64,000 nt of DNA from Muricomes sp049840515. GTDB taxonomy: Bacteria; Bacillota; Clostridia; Lachnospirales; Lachnospiraceae. The stretch is from NCBI GenBank assembly GCA_049840515.1, contig JASGKW010000009.1:248001-312000 (forward strand). The letters run 5' to 3'. Positions 18,391 through 28,600 of the stretch are shown here, one piece after another (within the stretch, counting starts at the first letter, position 1; each line of letters starts with the position of its first letter). The notes under the pieces are model-generated. The model did no database searches, was not told where the DNA came from, and worked only from the letters and a program-made list of their open reading frames with translations. The position numbers and the translations under genes are program-made.

Positions 18391-19919
18391 TATTCTCTGT
18401 CACCCCCGGCAATTGTATCCATAATCTTACTCTGTGACAATTCGTCGCTGGAAAGCTCGCCTACCATTTTTCGGTCTCTCATAACAACCAGCCTTGAACA
18501 GGTTCTGAGCATCTCGTCTGTCTCAGAGGAAATGAATGTTACACTCATACCTTCTGAGGCAAGCTTTAACACCAGTTTCTGTATTTCAATCTTCGTGCCA
18601 ATGTCAATACCCCGTGTCGGCTCATCCAGTATCAGATATTCCGGATGTGTCAAAAGCCAGCGGGCAAGGATTACTTTTTGCTGGTTTCCCCCTGAAAGAG
18701 ATTTGACAGGTGTATCTGCTGAGGCCGTCTTAATCTCCAGAAGTTTAATATACTCATCCGCGAACTTGCTGGCCTGTGCCCTTGAAAATGGTTTGAAGAA
18801 CCCTTTCAGCACCTGCGCCGCAATTATAATATTTTCACGCACAGATAGGTCCCCTATGATGCCGTCCCTCTTGCGGTCCTCCGGAAGATATGCGATGCCA
18901 TTTTTCATTGCATCTATCGGCTTTGTTATTTTAATCACTTTTCCGCTCTTCTTTACCGTTCCCCCTGTGACTCTGTCCGCACCAAAAATTGCACGCACAC
19001 ATTCACTTCTTCCTGAGCCCAGAAGCCCGGTAAATCCATTTACCTCACCTTTTCTTATGTAGAAATCAAAAGGTTTGATTCCTGCATTACTCTGAAGTCC
19101 TTCGGCCTCAAATACAGGAGGTATGGAATCATCCTGTTTATATACCTGATTCTCATCCCTGATTTCCGCCGCATCATCCAGTTCCTTTCCCAACATCTTT
19201 GCTACAAGCTGCACCCGCGGAAGGTCTTTGATTGTATATTCACCCACCAGCTTCCCGTCGCGCAGAACGGTAATCTTATCGCACACCTCATACACCTGGT
19301 CAAGAAAATGTGTGACAAACACAATTCCAACTCCTCTGGCCTTGAGGTCACGCATTAATCCGAACAATTTCTCTACCTCCTGCTCATCCAGGGAGGAGGT
19401 GGGTTCATCCAAAATCAGCACCTTGCAGTCCATATCCACAGCGCGGGCAATGGCAACCATCTGCTGAATAGCGATGGAACAGCCTGAGAGTTGCTGGGCC
19501 GCCTTAGCTGGTATATCAAGTGACTGTAATATCTTCTCTGCGTCCTCATTTATTTTCTTCCAGCTCTGGCCCATACCCTTTCCCCGCCCGATATACATAT
19601 TCTCAGCGACGGAAAGATTGGGACAAAGTGTAATCTCCTGATACACTGTACTTATTCCAAGATTTTGTGCGTCCTGCGGCGAACGTATTACCGCCGCTTT
19701 TTCCATTCCTCTGAGGAAAATTTGGCCTTCATCCTTTTCATAAACCCCGGTTAATACTTTAATTAAAGTGGATTTTCCCGCACCATTCTCGCCCATCAGA
19801 GCGTGAATTTCACCCTGGCACAGTGTGAAGTCCACCGCCTGTAACGCACGCACTCCGGGAAAGCTTTTATGTATATTTCTCATTTCCAATACAGAATTTT
19901 CTTTCACCCGTGTATTCAC
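18390..19919 (-). CDS. Sugar ABC transporter ATP-binding protein, YtfR/AraG/RbsA type
   Basis: The 509-residue tandem ATPase has a first Walker A GENGAGKST, and in place of a canonical first signature reads LSGCSIAIQQ, with VLILDEPTSSLD as Walker B. The second domain has GLLGSGRSE as degenerate Walker A, the signature SLSGGNQQKV and YLILDEPTRGID. The degenerate second Walker A is normal for this family. It drives carbohydrate import with the two permeases. Confidence 0.93.
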   Translation of the reverse strand: MNTRVKENSVLEMRNIHKSFPGVRALQAVDFTLCQGEIHALMGENGAGKSTLIKVLTGVYEKDEGQIFLRGMEKAAVIRSPQDAQNLGISTVYQEITLCPNLSVAENMYIGRGKGMGQSWKKINEDAEKILQSLDIPAKAAQQLSGCSIAIQQMVAIARAVDMDCKVLILDEPTSSLDEQEVEKLFGLMRDLKARGVGIVFVTHFLDQVYEVCDKITVLRDGKLVGEYTIKDLPRVQLVAKMLGKELDDAAEIRDENQVYKQDDSIPPVFEAEGLQSNAGIKPFDFYIRKGEVNGFTGLLGSGRSECVRAIFGADRVTGGTVKKSGKVIKITKPIDAMKNGIAYLPEDRKRDGIIGDLSVRENIIIAAQVLKGFFKPFSRAQASKFADEYIKLLEIKTASADTPVKSLSGGNQQKVILARWLLTHPEYLILDEPTRGIDIGTKIEIQKLVLKLASEGMSVTFISSETDEMLRTCSRLVVMRDRKMVGELSSDELSQSKIMDTIAGGDRE

Positions 19920-20023
19920 CTCTTAATCTATTTTTTAGAGCAAAGAGCCTGGCAAGCCAGACTCTTTCTCATATACGCTGCACCGCACTCCTCAACGCCT
20001 TTAAATCCAGGCTTATGTAACTT

Positions 20024-21019
20024 TTAAATACCGTACTTGTTTACATCATCCTCTGTGATTGTAGCCGCATCAAATCCTTTTTCATCCATAACAATTGTCT
20101 TCTCAGAAATTGTTTCACCATTTTCAATTTTCTTGATTGTTTCATCAATGTAGGATGCCTGGAAAGGATTGCACTGTCCGTCATAGTTCCAGTTCTTGTT
20201 CAGAAGTTCTTCTAATGCCCATTTGTTGCAGTCAAATCCCATAACAATTACGTCCTTGCCTACGCCGTGAGAAATATTTGCTTTATCAAGAGCCGCCACA
20301 GCACCTTTTGCCATGTCATCATTTTCCGCATAAATTACGTTAAAAGATTCACCGGAATCAATAACTGACTGAACAATCTGCTGGGCCTTCTCAGCATTCC
20401 ACTCTGCTGTCTGCTCTGTAATAATCTTCCACCCGTCAGCTTTTGCCGTATCTGTCAGGGCACCTGAACGGCCTTTCTGTGCCGCAGAGCCAAGCACACC
20501 CTGAATGTGGATGATGTTGTACTCATCGAGTCCCTGATCCTTTAACCAGCTCACTGCTGTCTCGCCCTCTTTTTCCATATCAGAAACTATAGAAGCTTCA
20601 TAAAGGCTGTCATCTGCGTCAATTGTGCGGTCAAATAAGATAACTCTGGTACCTGCATCCTGAGCATCCTTCAGTACAGAATCCCAGCCTGCTGTATCTG
20701 CCGCGGAGAGGAGCAGATAATCAACACCATCCTGGATGAACTTCTGCGCCGCTGTAATTTGCTCATCATTTTTAAGACTATATGCAAAAGAAGCTTCATA
20801 TCCATTTTCCTCTGTAAACATTGCTTTCATATCTTTATCGTTGGCGGTGCGGTACCCAGATTCATTGGGGTCATTATTGATGATACCTACTTTAATCAGA
20901 CCGCCATCTCCAGAATCTGGGGTTTCCCCGCTGTCCGCTGCCTTTTTTGAGCCGCCGCATCCGACAAGACTTACCACCATCATAGCTGCCAATAAAAATG
21001 AAATCATTTTTTTCTTCAT
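20024..21019 (-). CDS. Sugar-binding lipoprotein of the ABC importer, YtfQ-like
   Basis: The 331-residue protein has a signal peptide with lipobox LVGC. Mature features match family 1 periplasmic-binding proteins: VGIINNDPNESGYRTAND, ITAAQKFIQDGVDYLLLSAA, RVILFDRTID and VIYAENDDMAKGAV. The closest remembered family is YtfQ (galactofuranose/arabinofuranose). It is the first gene of the importer operon, with 104 nt before the ATPase gene. The ligand is likely a furanose or pentose, given AraR and araA nearby. Confidence 0.9.
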   Translation of the reverse strand: MKKKMISFLLAAMMVVSLVGCGGSKKAADSGETPDSGDGGLIKVGIINNDPNESGYRTANDKDMKAMFTEENGYEASFAYSLKNDEQITAAQKFIQDGVDYLLLSAADTAGWDSVLKDAQDAGTRVILFDRTIDADDSLYEASIVSDMEKEGETAVSWLKDQGLDEYNIIHIQGVLGSAAQKGRSGALTDTAKADGWKIITEQTAEWNAEKAQQIVQSVIDSGESFNVIYAENDDMAKGAVAALDKANISHGVGKDVIVMGFDCNKWALEELLNKNWNYDGQCNPFQASYIDETIKKIENGETISEKTIVMDEKGFDAATITEDDVNKYGI

Positions 21020-21105
21020 AAAACTTTTCCCTCCTGATTTTCCTAAATCATGTTACACTGCTGTTTTTTAACGCTATATTAGAGGCCTCACATCTCTGTA
21101 ACACC

Positions 21106-21134
21106 ACCTTATCATTTCAGTCTTTTACTGTAAA
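21106..21134 (-). promoter_or_regulatory. Candidate promoter of the sugar importer operon
   Basis: Minus strand TTTACA (21129-21134), 17-nt spacer, TAAGGT (21106-21111), 87 nt upstream of the binding-protein ATG. The rest of the 419-nt gap (21020-21438) is AT-rich and has no ORF. Confidence 0.4.
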
Positions 21135-21313
21135 TCCATTAAACCCTTTAAATCAGCGGTTTATAGGTTATTTACAATACAACTTTAACATGATAAAATC
21201 ACTTTTAAGTACAATTTTATATTTTGGTATACTATTCTTTGATATTGGGAAGAAAATTTTAAGATTTGAAGGTTTTTATCCGCATTAGACAGGCATTCTG
21301 AACCCCCTTTTGT

Positions 21314-21342
21314 TTGTGCAATTTTTTAGAAACCAATAATAA
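21314..21342 (+). promoter_or_regulatory. Candidate promoter of the AraR-type gene with a direct repeat downstream
   Basis: TTGTGC and TAATAA are separated by 17 nt. The word AATGTTCAAA occurs at 21341-21350 and again at 21382-21391, 41 nt apart (about four helical turns) on the same DNA face. This could be an operator pair for autoregulation. Confidence 0.4.
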
Positions 21343-21438
21343 TGTTCAAATTCCTTTGTTGTTTTTCGTTTTTCTCTCATCAATGTTCAAACTATTTACA
21401 CAGCAGTTAAAACTATTTCTAACTTTTTCGGAGGTATT

Positions 21439-22530
21439 ATGGCGATAAAATATAAATGGCTCACCAGACGTTTAAAAGAGTTGATTATACGGAATATAGA
21501 AAAGGGGATTCAGAAACTTCCGTCAGAGCAGGAACTCTGCCAGATGTATAAAGTCAGCCGTCAGACCGTCAGACTGTCCCTGTCTCTGCTTGAAGAGGAA
21601 GGATTGATTGAGAAAAAACGGGGAAGTGGTTCCTATATCACTGGATTGTCCGGTGATTCCGCAAGAAATGTCATAGGGATTCTCATTTCCGATGATTCAG
21701 ATTACATTTATCCCGGCATTTTAAATGATATCCACACTACACTTTCACAGAGTGGATTCTCCAGTAAAGTATTCGTAACCAACAACCGCACCTGTACCGA
21801 GCGGGAAATTCTGCTTGAGCTTTTAGAGCATCCTCTCCACGGAATTATCGTGGAGGGCTGTAAAAGTGCCCTTCCAAACCCAAATCTTGACCTATACCGC
21901 AAATTGATAAAAAGCGGCTGTATCGTTTTATTTCTGCACAATTATTATCCTGCACTGGATAACTGCCTGTATATAAAAGATGATAACATTGCCGGAAGTG
22001 CCCTGCTTGTGGAGCATCTGGTGAAACAGGGGCACACAGCCATAGGCGGAATATTTAAAACCGATGATTTGCAGGGATTAGAGAGATTCCAGGGATTCAT
22101 GGACTCTATGCGGGATTCTCATTTGCCAGTTCCCGATGAGCAAATCTTCTGGTTTCATTCCCGCGATTTGGACGGTCTGCAAAAGTTTCATGACACGGAA
22201 TTCTTGAAAAAAATTGTGCAGGAATCTTTAGACTCCTGCACCGCTATGGTCTGCTATAACGATATGATTGCATACCACCTTATTAAAATAATCCAGCACA
22301 CCCGCCATGCTGCGTCTGCTGATATGGCAATTGCCGCCTTTGACAACACATACCTGAGCAGCTCCGGCGCACTCACAATCAGCACTCTTTCCCATAAACC
22401 ACATGAGATGGGTACGAAAGCTGCCCGGATGATGCTGGACAAATTAAAAGGACTTTCTGTCACACCCCAGGAGATTCCATGGAGATTTGTGCAAAAAGAG
22501 AGTACAGCAGAGTCAATCCGAAAGCCTTAA
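21439..22530 (+). CDS. AraR-type repressor (GntR helix-turn-helix with LacI-like sensor domain)
   Basis: The 363-residue protein fuses a GntR winged helix (LPSEQELCQMYKVSRQTVRL, GSGSYI) to a LacI-like periplasmic-binding fold (from about residue 70: IGILISDDSDYIYPGILNDI, AMVCYNDMIAYHLI, IAAFDNTYLSSS). This hybrid layout is that of B. subtilis AraR, the L-arabinose-sensitive repressor. It is divergent from the sugar importer and lies in the same block as araA. The ATG follows GGAGG at 6 nt. Confidence 0.88.
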   Translation: MAIKYKWLTRRLKELIIRNIEKGIQKLPSEQELCQMYKVSRQTVRLSLSLLEEEGLIEKKRGSGSYITGLSGDSARNVIGILISDDSDYIYPGILNDIHTTLSQSGFSSKVFVTNNRTCTEREILLELLEHPLHGIIVEGCKSALPNPNLDLYRKLIKSGCIVLFLHNYYPALDNCLYIKDDNIAGSALLVEHLVKQGHTAIGGIFKTDDLQGLERFQGFMDSMRDSHLPVPDEQIFWFHSRDLDGLQKFHDTEFLKKIVQESLDSCTAMVCYNDMIAYHLIKIIQHTRHAASADMAIAAFDNTYLSSSGALTISTLSHKPHEMGTKAARMMLDKLKGLSVTPQEIPWRFVQKESTAESIRKP

Positions 22531-24143
22531 TCTTTCTTGCCGTTCCTGTATTCTCTTGGACTGCACCCCTGTGTCTTCTTAAACACGAAACTAAAATAGT
22601 GTGAGTCCTTGTAACCCACTTCCAGGGCAATCTTACTGGATGATTTGTCTGTGCCCCTGAGCAGTTTTCGGGCTTTTTCCATTCGTTTTTCCGTGACATA
22701 CTCGGTAAAAGTTTTCTGCATATTCTGGCTGAAAATAGAGCTTAAATAGTTTGCACTTACATTTACCTCACATGCCACACTACCTAACGTTAAGGACTCC
22801 TGGGCATAATTTTCGTGGATGTACTCAAGAACTCTTCTCAACGTCTTGCCGCTCTGATAGCTGCTTTCCTCGTCCCGGATGCAGATTGCCGCCTGAAGTG
22901 TATCCACAAAATAATCAAAGACCTCCTCAGATTCCATATAAATATCCTGCACATAATTTTTCATCTTGCTGAAATACTCTTCCTTTGTGGCTCCAAGAGA
23001 TTCAATGTACGAAATTGCTGTGAATCGAATATTGAGGACTACATAATCACGAAACATTCTGGATTCCAGCGCTTCCCGTATACCCAGCAGATAGGACTCC
23101 ACAAAATCGTGAATCTCACTACTGCCGCCTCTCGCAAGAAAATCCCGGATAATGTCAGGTGCTATTTTAGAATACTCTACATTGTCTATATTTTTGTCTT
23201 CCCGGCTTATCTGATAATTTGCCAGTGAAGACTCTGTGAGGATATGGAGGGATGGCATAATAAACCGGTAAGAAAAATAATGGTTGGCGCTCTGATAACA
23301 CACAGGCAGCATACTGAGCCGCTCCACCGGATTTCCCGCTGCCACATACCAGTCAAGCTGGTCTGACTCCGGCATGCACACCCGTTTCACATGCTCCAGC
23401 GCTTTCTCCGTAAACTCCTCCATCTGCGCCTGCTCCGATTTAATCAGAACACCATAGCAGTTCACATTCCACCGGAAAAGAATATACTGGGGGTGGCGCA
23501 GAAAATAGTGCAGCACCTCCTCCTGTTTTCTTATAAACTGCTCCATCCGGCTGTCAGATAATGTTCCCCCTTTTTCCTGCAAATCAAGGAACAACAGGTT
23601 ATAGCAGGAGGCAGAAAGCTCAATGGACTGCCTTGCGGCCTCATCGTAAATCTCTTTAACTGAAAAGTCTCCTTCCAGCACCTTTTCAAAAAAGCGCCTG
23701 AGAGAAAACTGCTCATATTCATGCATTTCATTTTGGAGGCGCACCTGGTAATCGTCCTGCTCCATATCCTGCTCAATTTTATCTTTTAATTCCAGCAGCA
23801 CTTTTCTTAAATTTGTTCTGGTTATGGGCTTTAACAGATACTGGTCCACCCCAGCCGAAATTGCCTCTCTCGCATACTCAAAGTCGTCATATCCGCTGAT
23901 AATGATAATCTTCATCCTGGGAAATTCCACACTCACTATCTTACTGAGTGACAGTCCATCCATGAAAGGCATTTTTATATCTGTAATCAATACATCCGGC
24001 CTGGTTTTCCGAATCAGAGGGAGCGCCATCTCCCCGTCCGCAGCTTCCCCCACAAACCGATAGCCATATTGCTCCCAGGGCATCTTGTCCCGCAGCCCTT
24101 CCCGGATTACTGTCTCATCTTCCACCAAAAATACTTTTAACAT
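22527..24143 (-). CDS. Response regulator with AraC-type output domain, YesN type
   Basis: The N-terminal receiver domain begins MLKVFLVEDETVIREGL, with the phosphoacceptor Asp in DVLITDIKMPFMDG, the conserved Ser/Lys regions IIISGYDDFEYA and QYLLKPI. A long helical linker follows. The C-terminal AraC helix-turn-helix pair (about 440-535) contains VACEVNVSANYLSSIF and YKDSHYFSFVFKKTQG. The start at 24143 is chosen from the MLKVF alignment. It is co-transcribed with a binding protein and histidine kinase, so it probably controls the sugar importer. Confidence 0.92.
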   Translation of the reverse strand: MLKVFLVEDETVIREGLRDKMPWEQYGYRFVGEAADGEMALPLIRKTRPDVLITDIKMPFMDGLSLSKIVSVEFPRMKIIIISGYDDFEYAREAISAGVDQYLLKPITRTNLRKVLLELKDKIEQDMEQDDYQVRLQNEMHEYEQFSLRRFFEKVLEGDFSVKEIYDEAARQSIELSASCYNLLFLDLQEKGGTLSDSRMEQFIRKQEEVLHYFLRHPQYILFRWNVNCYGVLIKSEQAQMEEFTEKALEHVKRVCMPESDQLDWYVAAGNPVERLSMLPVCYQSANHYFSYRFIMPSLHILTESSLANYQISREDKNIDNVEYSKIAPDIIRDFLARGGSSEIHDFVESYLLGIREALESRMFRDYVVLNIRFTAISYIESLGATKEEYFSKMKNYVQDIYMESEEVFDYFVDTLQAAICIRDEESSYQSGKTLRRVLEYIHENYAQESLTLGSVACEVNVSANYLSSIFSQNMQKTFTEYVTEKRMEKARKLLRGTDKSSSKIALEVGYKDSHYFSFVFKKTQGCSPREYRNGKKD

Positions 24144-24162
24144 CCTTGTTCCCCGTCCTTCA

Positions 24163-25189
24163 TTAATAGGCTCTGTCATCAATGACATTGCCCACATTCT
24201 GCTTTGTAAATACTTTCTCCGGAACATAATAAGTCTTATTGACAGGTTCCTTGTTTTCCATTGCCTGAATTACTTTTTGTATATATTCACCCTGTTTTGG
24301 GTTACATTCAATATCCACATTGATAAGCCCTGACTCTACCTTTTGCAGGGCAGATTTCACAGCATCAAATGAGATAATGATAATCTCCCCCTCCGTACCG
24401 GAAGTTTTTCCAGCCTCCTGAATCGCCTCCAACGCCCCAAAAGTCATATCATCATTCTGAGATACCACCACATCAATGTGGTCATACTTCTGCAGCATTT
24501 TCTTCATTTCTTCTTTTCCCTTTGCCGTGGTAAAGTTCGCATCCACCTGCTCCAATATGTTCCAGTTGTCATGATTGGCTGCCACACTGTCAAAGCCCTC
24601 TGTCCTTCCAATTACAGAGGTGGAGCCTTCTGTCCCCTGCAGAACAACGACATTGATTTCCTCACCGTCACGGCTCTTTTCTTCCAGCTCCCTGTGCAAG
24701 CCACTGCCCTGCTTTCCTGCCCTCCTCCGCAAAGTCAGAGCCTACCCAGGCCGTGTACAGGGAATCATCTTTTACATTTACCTTTCTGTCCATAAGAATA
24801 ACAGGGATTCCGGCATCTTTCGCCTCCTGCAGCACAGTATCCCACCCGTCCTCTGTGATGGGCGAAAAAACAATATAATCTACCTGCTGGGAAATAAAAC
24901 TCCGAAGAGCTTTGATTTGATTTTCCTGCTTCTGCCGTGCGTTATCAAAAATGAGGAAATATCCGTTTTCTTTGGTAAATACCTCCTGTATGGATGCAGA
25001 ATTTGCCGTTCTCCACACAGATTCACTTCCAATTTGTGATACGCCTACCACAATCAGATTCTTGTCCTTTGGTGTAAGCGAATCCTTGGCCTCCTCCACC
25101 TTAAACTGCTTTCCGCAGCCTGCCAACAATATCACCACAAACGCCGCAGAAAGAATCCCCCGGATGCTGCTCTTCATTCTCTGCTTCAT
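24163..25189 (-). CDS. YtfQ-like sugar-binding lipoprotein attached to a two-component system (one frameshift)
   Basis: The signal peptide has lipobox LLAGC. The mature protein is strikingly YtfQ-like (VGVSQIGSESVWRTANSAS, QKQENQIKALRSFISQQVDY, IPVILMDRKVNVKDDSLYTA). The frame breaks near 24690; deleting one T (TGGCTTGC to TGGCTGC) gives WLHRELEEKSRDGEE and a product of about 341 residues. No permease is adjacent; the kinase gene is directly upstream and the regulator downstream. It is therefore likely a ligand-sensing partner of the kinase, as ChvE is for VirA, rather than a transport component. Confidence 0.8.
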
Positions 25190-26703
25190 CTACCCTCTCA
25201 CCTCTTCATCTGGCTTCTGTTTTACTTCTATCGCCGGAATGGTAATTTCTACTGCCGTTCCTTGGCCCTTTTCCGAATCAATCGTCATGCCATATTCCGC
25301 GCCAAAATACATATGGATGCGCTCATTTACATTGGCAAGGCCAAAGCCCTCCTCCGTTTCCTGGCAGGAGCGCTCTATCTCCTGTCTCAGCTTTTCCAAT
25401 TCTTCCGCGTTCATCCCCACTCCGTCATCTCTCACCGTAAGATGGATTACATTTTCCCTCTTTTCCCCATAAATATAGATATTGCCCTTTGACCGCTTAC
25501 ACTTTATGCCATGATATAGAGCATTTTCAACCAGGGGCTGCAAGGTCAGTTTCAATATCTGATAGTCATACAGGGCAGGATCAATCTGAATGTCATATTC
25601 CATAATATCATGATAACGCATTCCCTGAATTTCCAGGTAACTTCGGATATGCTGTTCCTCCTGCCTGATAGAGATAAATTGCTTTCCTTTGCTGAGCACC
25701 AGGCGGAAAAAATCAGACAGCACAACCACCATATCCACCGCCTGTTCTGTCTCGTTCCCTTCAATCAGCCAGACAATGGTATCAAGGGTGTTATATAAAA
25801 AATGAGGATTTATCTGCTCCTGCAAAAGACGAAGGTCCGCCTTCCGCATTTTCTGCTCATCCTCCTTGATTTTACCCACAAGGGTCTGTATATTTCCCGC
25901 CATATTATTGAACCCGTTGGCCAGCACCTCAATCTCATCACGGGAGTTGACATCGGCCCTCACCTCGAAATCGCCCTCCGCTATCTTTCCCGTTGCATTA
26001 TAGAGTTCCCGTATGGGCCGCAAAATTCCGGAGACAAGCAGGACCGTTAACGCCGATACCGCCGCCACCAGCACCGCAATCAATATGCCGCATATGACAA
26101 TAAATTGCTTTACCTGCTGATTCAGGTTACTCGTAACCTCTTCCATACTCCTTGTCTGATAATAAATATAGTACTGTATATCATCCTGAATCAATTCTGT
26201 AAGCATATAAATATTGTTGTCCAGCTCTTCAATATTCTTGTCGTACTGCTCCCGTCCGCCACGCTCTGCATAATATCATCCACCCGCTTTTCCAGCGTGC
26301 CGATGTTTCTCAGAAGACTTTCCAGCCACAGCTTGCTTTCCGCCTCCGTGGTAATATTTTTTAACTTTGTAAATGCAGTTTGAAGCTCGTCGATTAAGTC
26401 ATAAGGATTTTTCAAGGTCCCGTCTTCGGAGATATTCTCAAAGGTCACATATCCAACCACGAGCTTGTACAAGCTCTCATCCATCTCCTCCTTAAAATTC
26501 AGATTGTAGTTATTCGCAACTGTAAGGTTATTTACAATATCATCATAAGTGCGGCTGTAATTCAACATGGACATCAGAAGATACAGCGCCACAATTAAAA
26601 ACGGAATAGCCGCCATCGTCGAAAGCATCAGTATTTTGTTTTTGATAGAAAACTGTATGTTACTGCCCGCATGTCTATTCTTTGAAAAATTATTTTTTTC
26701 CAT
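25190..26703 (-). CDS. Sensor histidine kinase, YesM type (one frameshift)
   Basis: Two frames join into about 504 residues. There is an N-terminal membrane helix (about 25-45), an extracellular domain, a second helix (VLVAAVSALTVLLVSGI) and a HAMP domain. The His_kinase domain has the phospho-His in EQINPHFLYNTLDTI, and the ATPase domain has LQPLVENALYHG, DDGVGM and GFGLANVNERI. The break lies near 26268, where one G is missing (GGCGGA should be GGCGGGA). Start at 26703 follows AAGGGA. The stop abuts the binding-protein ATG. Confidence 0.88.
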
Positions 26704-26933
26704 TATTTTCTTATCCCTTATCATAGTCTTAGCCAGACGTCCATAACCCGGCACTTCCCCTAAAATTGTAACATATCCCCTCACCGCTGCACGAACAGCT
26801 CCCACATTAAGGAATCAGTAACATTTTAACAAAGATTATAATTGCATGAAAGGCGCTGACCTTAAAACGGATCAACGCCTGTCCTTATTATATTTTTAAC
26901 TGATAAAATTTATTTCTCTGCACCTGAAATCCC

Positions 26934-28430
26934 TTACTTTCTGTAGGCAACAGAATTCCACAGCATTTCATTTTTCAACTGACGTATGCTGGTGTCCTTG
27001 TCAATATAAACTGCCTCGATTCCCATAGCTGCCGCCCAGTCTCCCATCTGCTCCGCAGTCAAATCGTAGGAAAATGCCGTGTGGTGAGCGCCGCCCGCCA
27101 GAATCCACGCCTCAGCGCCAGTGTACAGATTTGGCTCCGGTGTCCAGAATGCTGTGGCAACTGGGAGCTTTGGCATAGGTTTCTCCACCTTTTTACAATT
27201 AACATCATTGATAATCAGACGGAAACGCTCTCCCAAATCTATCAGGGATGTGGCAATAGCCGGACCCTTTTTGGCAGTAAATACAAGACGCGCCGGGTCC
27301 TCCCTGTCGCCCATGGACAATGGCTGTTCTTTTATACTGATTGGTCCTTCCGCAATGGAAGGGCACACCTCCAGCATGTGAGCCTGCAGGATTCCTTCTT
27401 TTCCGGGTACCAGGTTATAAGTGTAATCTTCCATGAAAGAAGTTCCCTTTGCCCCTTTCATACCCTGGGTCATCAGCTTCATCACCCGCACCATAGCGGC
27501 GGTCTTCCAGTCGCCTTCTGCGCCAAACCCATAGCCTTTTTCCATGAGCCGCTGGATTGCCAGCCCCGGAAGCTGCTTCAACCCTCCCAAATCACCAAAA
27601 TGAGTGACAATCGCCTGGTAATTCTTCTCCTTTAAGAAACGCTCAAACCCAATCTCAATGCCTGCCTGGATTGCCACATGCCCGCGAAATTCTTTCTCAT
27701 CTCTTCCTTCCAGCAGAATATCATACTTGCTGTAGTACTCCTCCACCAGAGTGTCAATATCTGCCTGGGATACGGAGTTGACAGAATCCACAATTTCATT
27801 GACCGGGTACGCATCCACCTCCCAGCCAAATTTAATCTGCGCCTCAACCTTGTCCCCCTCTGTCACAGCAACATTTCTCATGTTATCTGCAATCCGCATG
27901 ACCCGGATATGGCTGCTCTCAATGACACCCACCGCAGTGCGCATCCAGCTTCCAATCTTGTTCTGGACATTTTCAGCTCCCCAGAATCCCACAACTACCT
28001 TTCGCTCCATGTCCAACCTGCTGAAAATATGTCCATATTCCCGGTCTCCGTGTGCAGACTGGTTCTCATTCATAAAGTCCATGTCAATGGTGTCATATGG
28101 AATTTCCTGATTAAACTGGGTGTGCAGATGAAGCAATGGTTTTCTGTATTCCTGCAATCCAAGTATCCAGGACTTGGCTGGGGAAAATGTATGCATCCAG
28201 GTGATAACCCCTGCACAATTTTCATCCATGTTGGCCTCATTGAGTGTCCTGCGAATCAATTCATTGGTAATCAATGTGGGTTTCCAAACCACCTCATATG
28301 GAAGATTTCCGGCGGCATTGAATGCATCCACAATCTTTCTGGAATGCTCCGCTACATGTGACAGGCACTCATCTCCGTATAAATCCTGGGAGCCGGTGCA
28401 AAACCAAAACTGGTATGTTTTTTGCTGCAT
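26934..28430 (-). CDS. araA: L-arabinose isomerase
   Basis: The protein has about 498 residues from ATG at 28430 (AGGAGGG 7 nt upstream). Family-typical stretches are YQFWFCTGSQDLYG, WMHTFSPAKSWI, HLHTQFNQEIPY, GDLGGLKQLPGLAIQRLMEK and EGDWKTAAM. The enzyme converts L-arabinose to L-ribulose in the cytoplasm using Mn2+. araB and araD are not in this window. It forms a functional group with the importer and AraR, although it is a separate transcription unit. Confidence 0.97.
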   Translation of the reverse strand: MQQKTYQFWFCTGSQDLYGDECLSHVAEHSRKIVDAFNAAGNLPYEVVWKPTLITNELIRRTLNEANMDENCAGVITWMHTFSPAKSWILGLQEYRKPLLHLHTQFNQEIPYDTIDMDFMNENQSAHGDREYGHIFSRLDMERKVVVGFWGAENVQNKIGSWMRTAVGVIESSHIRVMRIADNMRNVAVTEGDKVEAQIKFGWEVDAYPVNEIVDSVNSVSQADIDTLVEEYYSKYDILLEGRDEKEFRGHVAIQAGIEIGFERFLKEKNYQAIVTHFGDLGGLKQLPGLAIQRLMEKGYGFGAEGDWKTAAMVRVMKLMTQGMKGAKGTSFMEDYTYNLVPGKEGILQAHMLEVCPSIAEGPISIKEQPLSMGDREDPARLVFTAKKGPAIATSLIDLGERFRLIINDVNCKKVEKPMPKLPVATAFWTPEPNLYTGAEAWILAGGAHHTAFSYDLTAEQMGDWAAAMGIEAVYIDKDTSIRQLKNEMLWNSVAYRK

Positions 28431-28600
28431 AATTAATCCCTCCTGTGTTCTATCAAGACTGGACACACTTCCAGTTCTTTTTAATTTAGGAAAAGTATAT
28501 CTCAAATCAGCGGATTTAGAAAGAAAACTCTTATCCTGTTATGGACATTTATTATCTTAAATGGTAAAGTAAAGAAAAAGCAGTGAGAGGAGGGGATATC

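Noticed and set aside
18352..19062. Plus-strand ORF of 236 codons opposite the sugar ABC ATPase
   Set aside because: It lies wholly antisense to a clear two-domain ABC ATPase, has no RBS and has a low-complexity composition typical of a shadow frame.
27678..28361. Plus-strand ORF of 227 codons opposite araA
   Set aside because: Antisense shadow of the strongly conserved arabinose isomerase; no family resemblance and no RBS.
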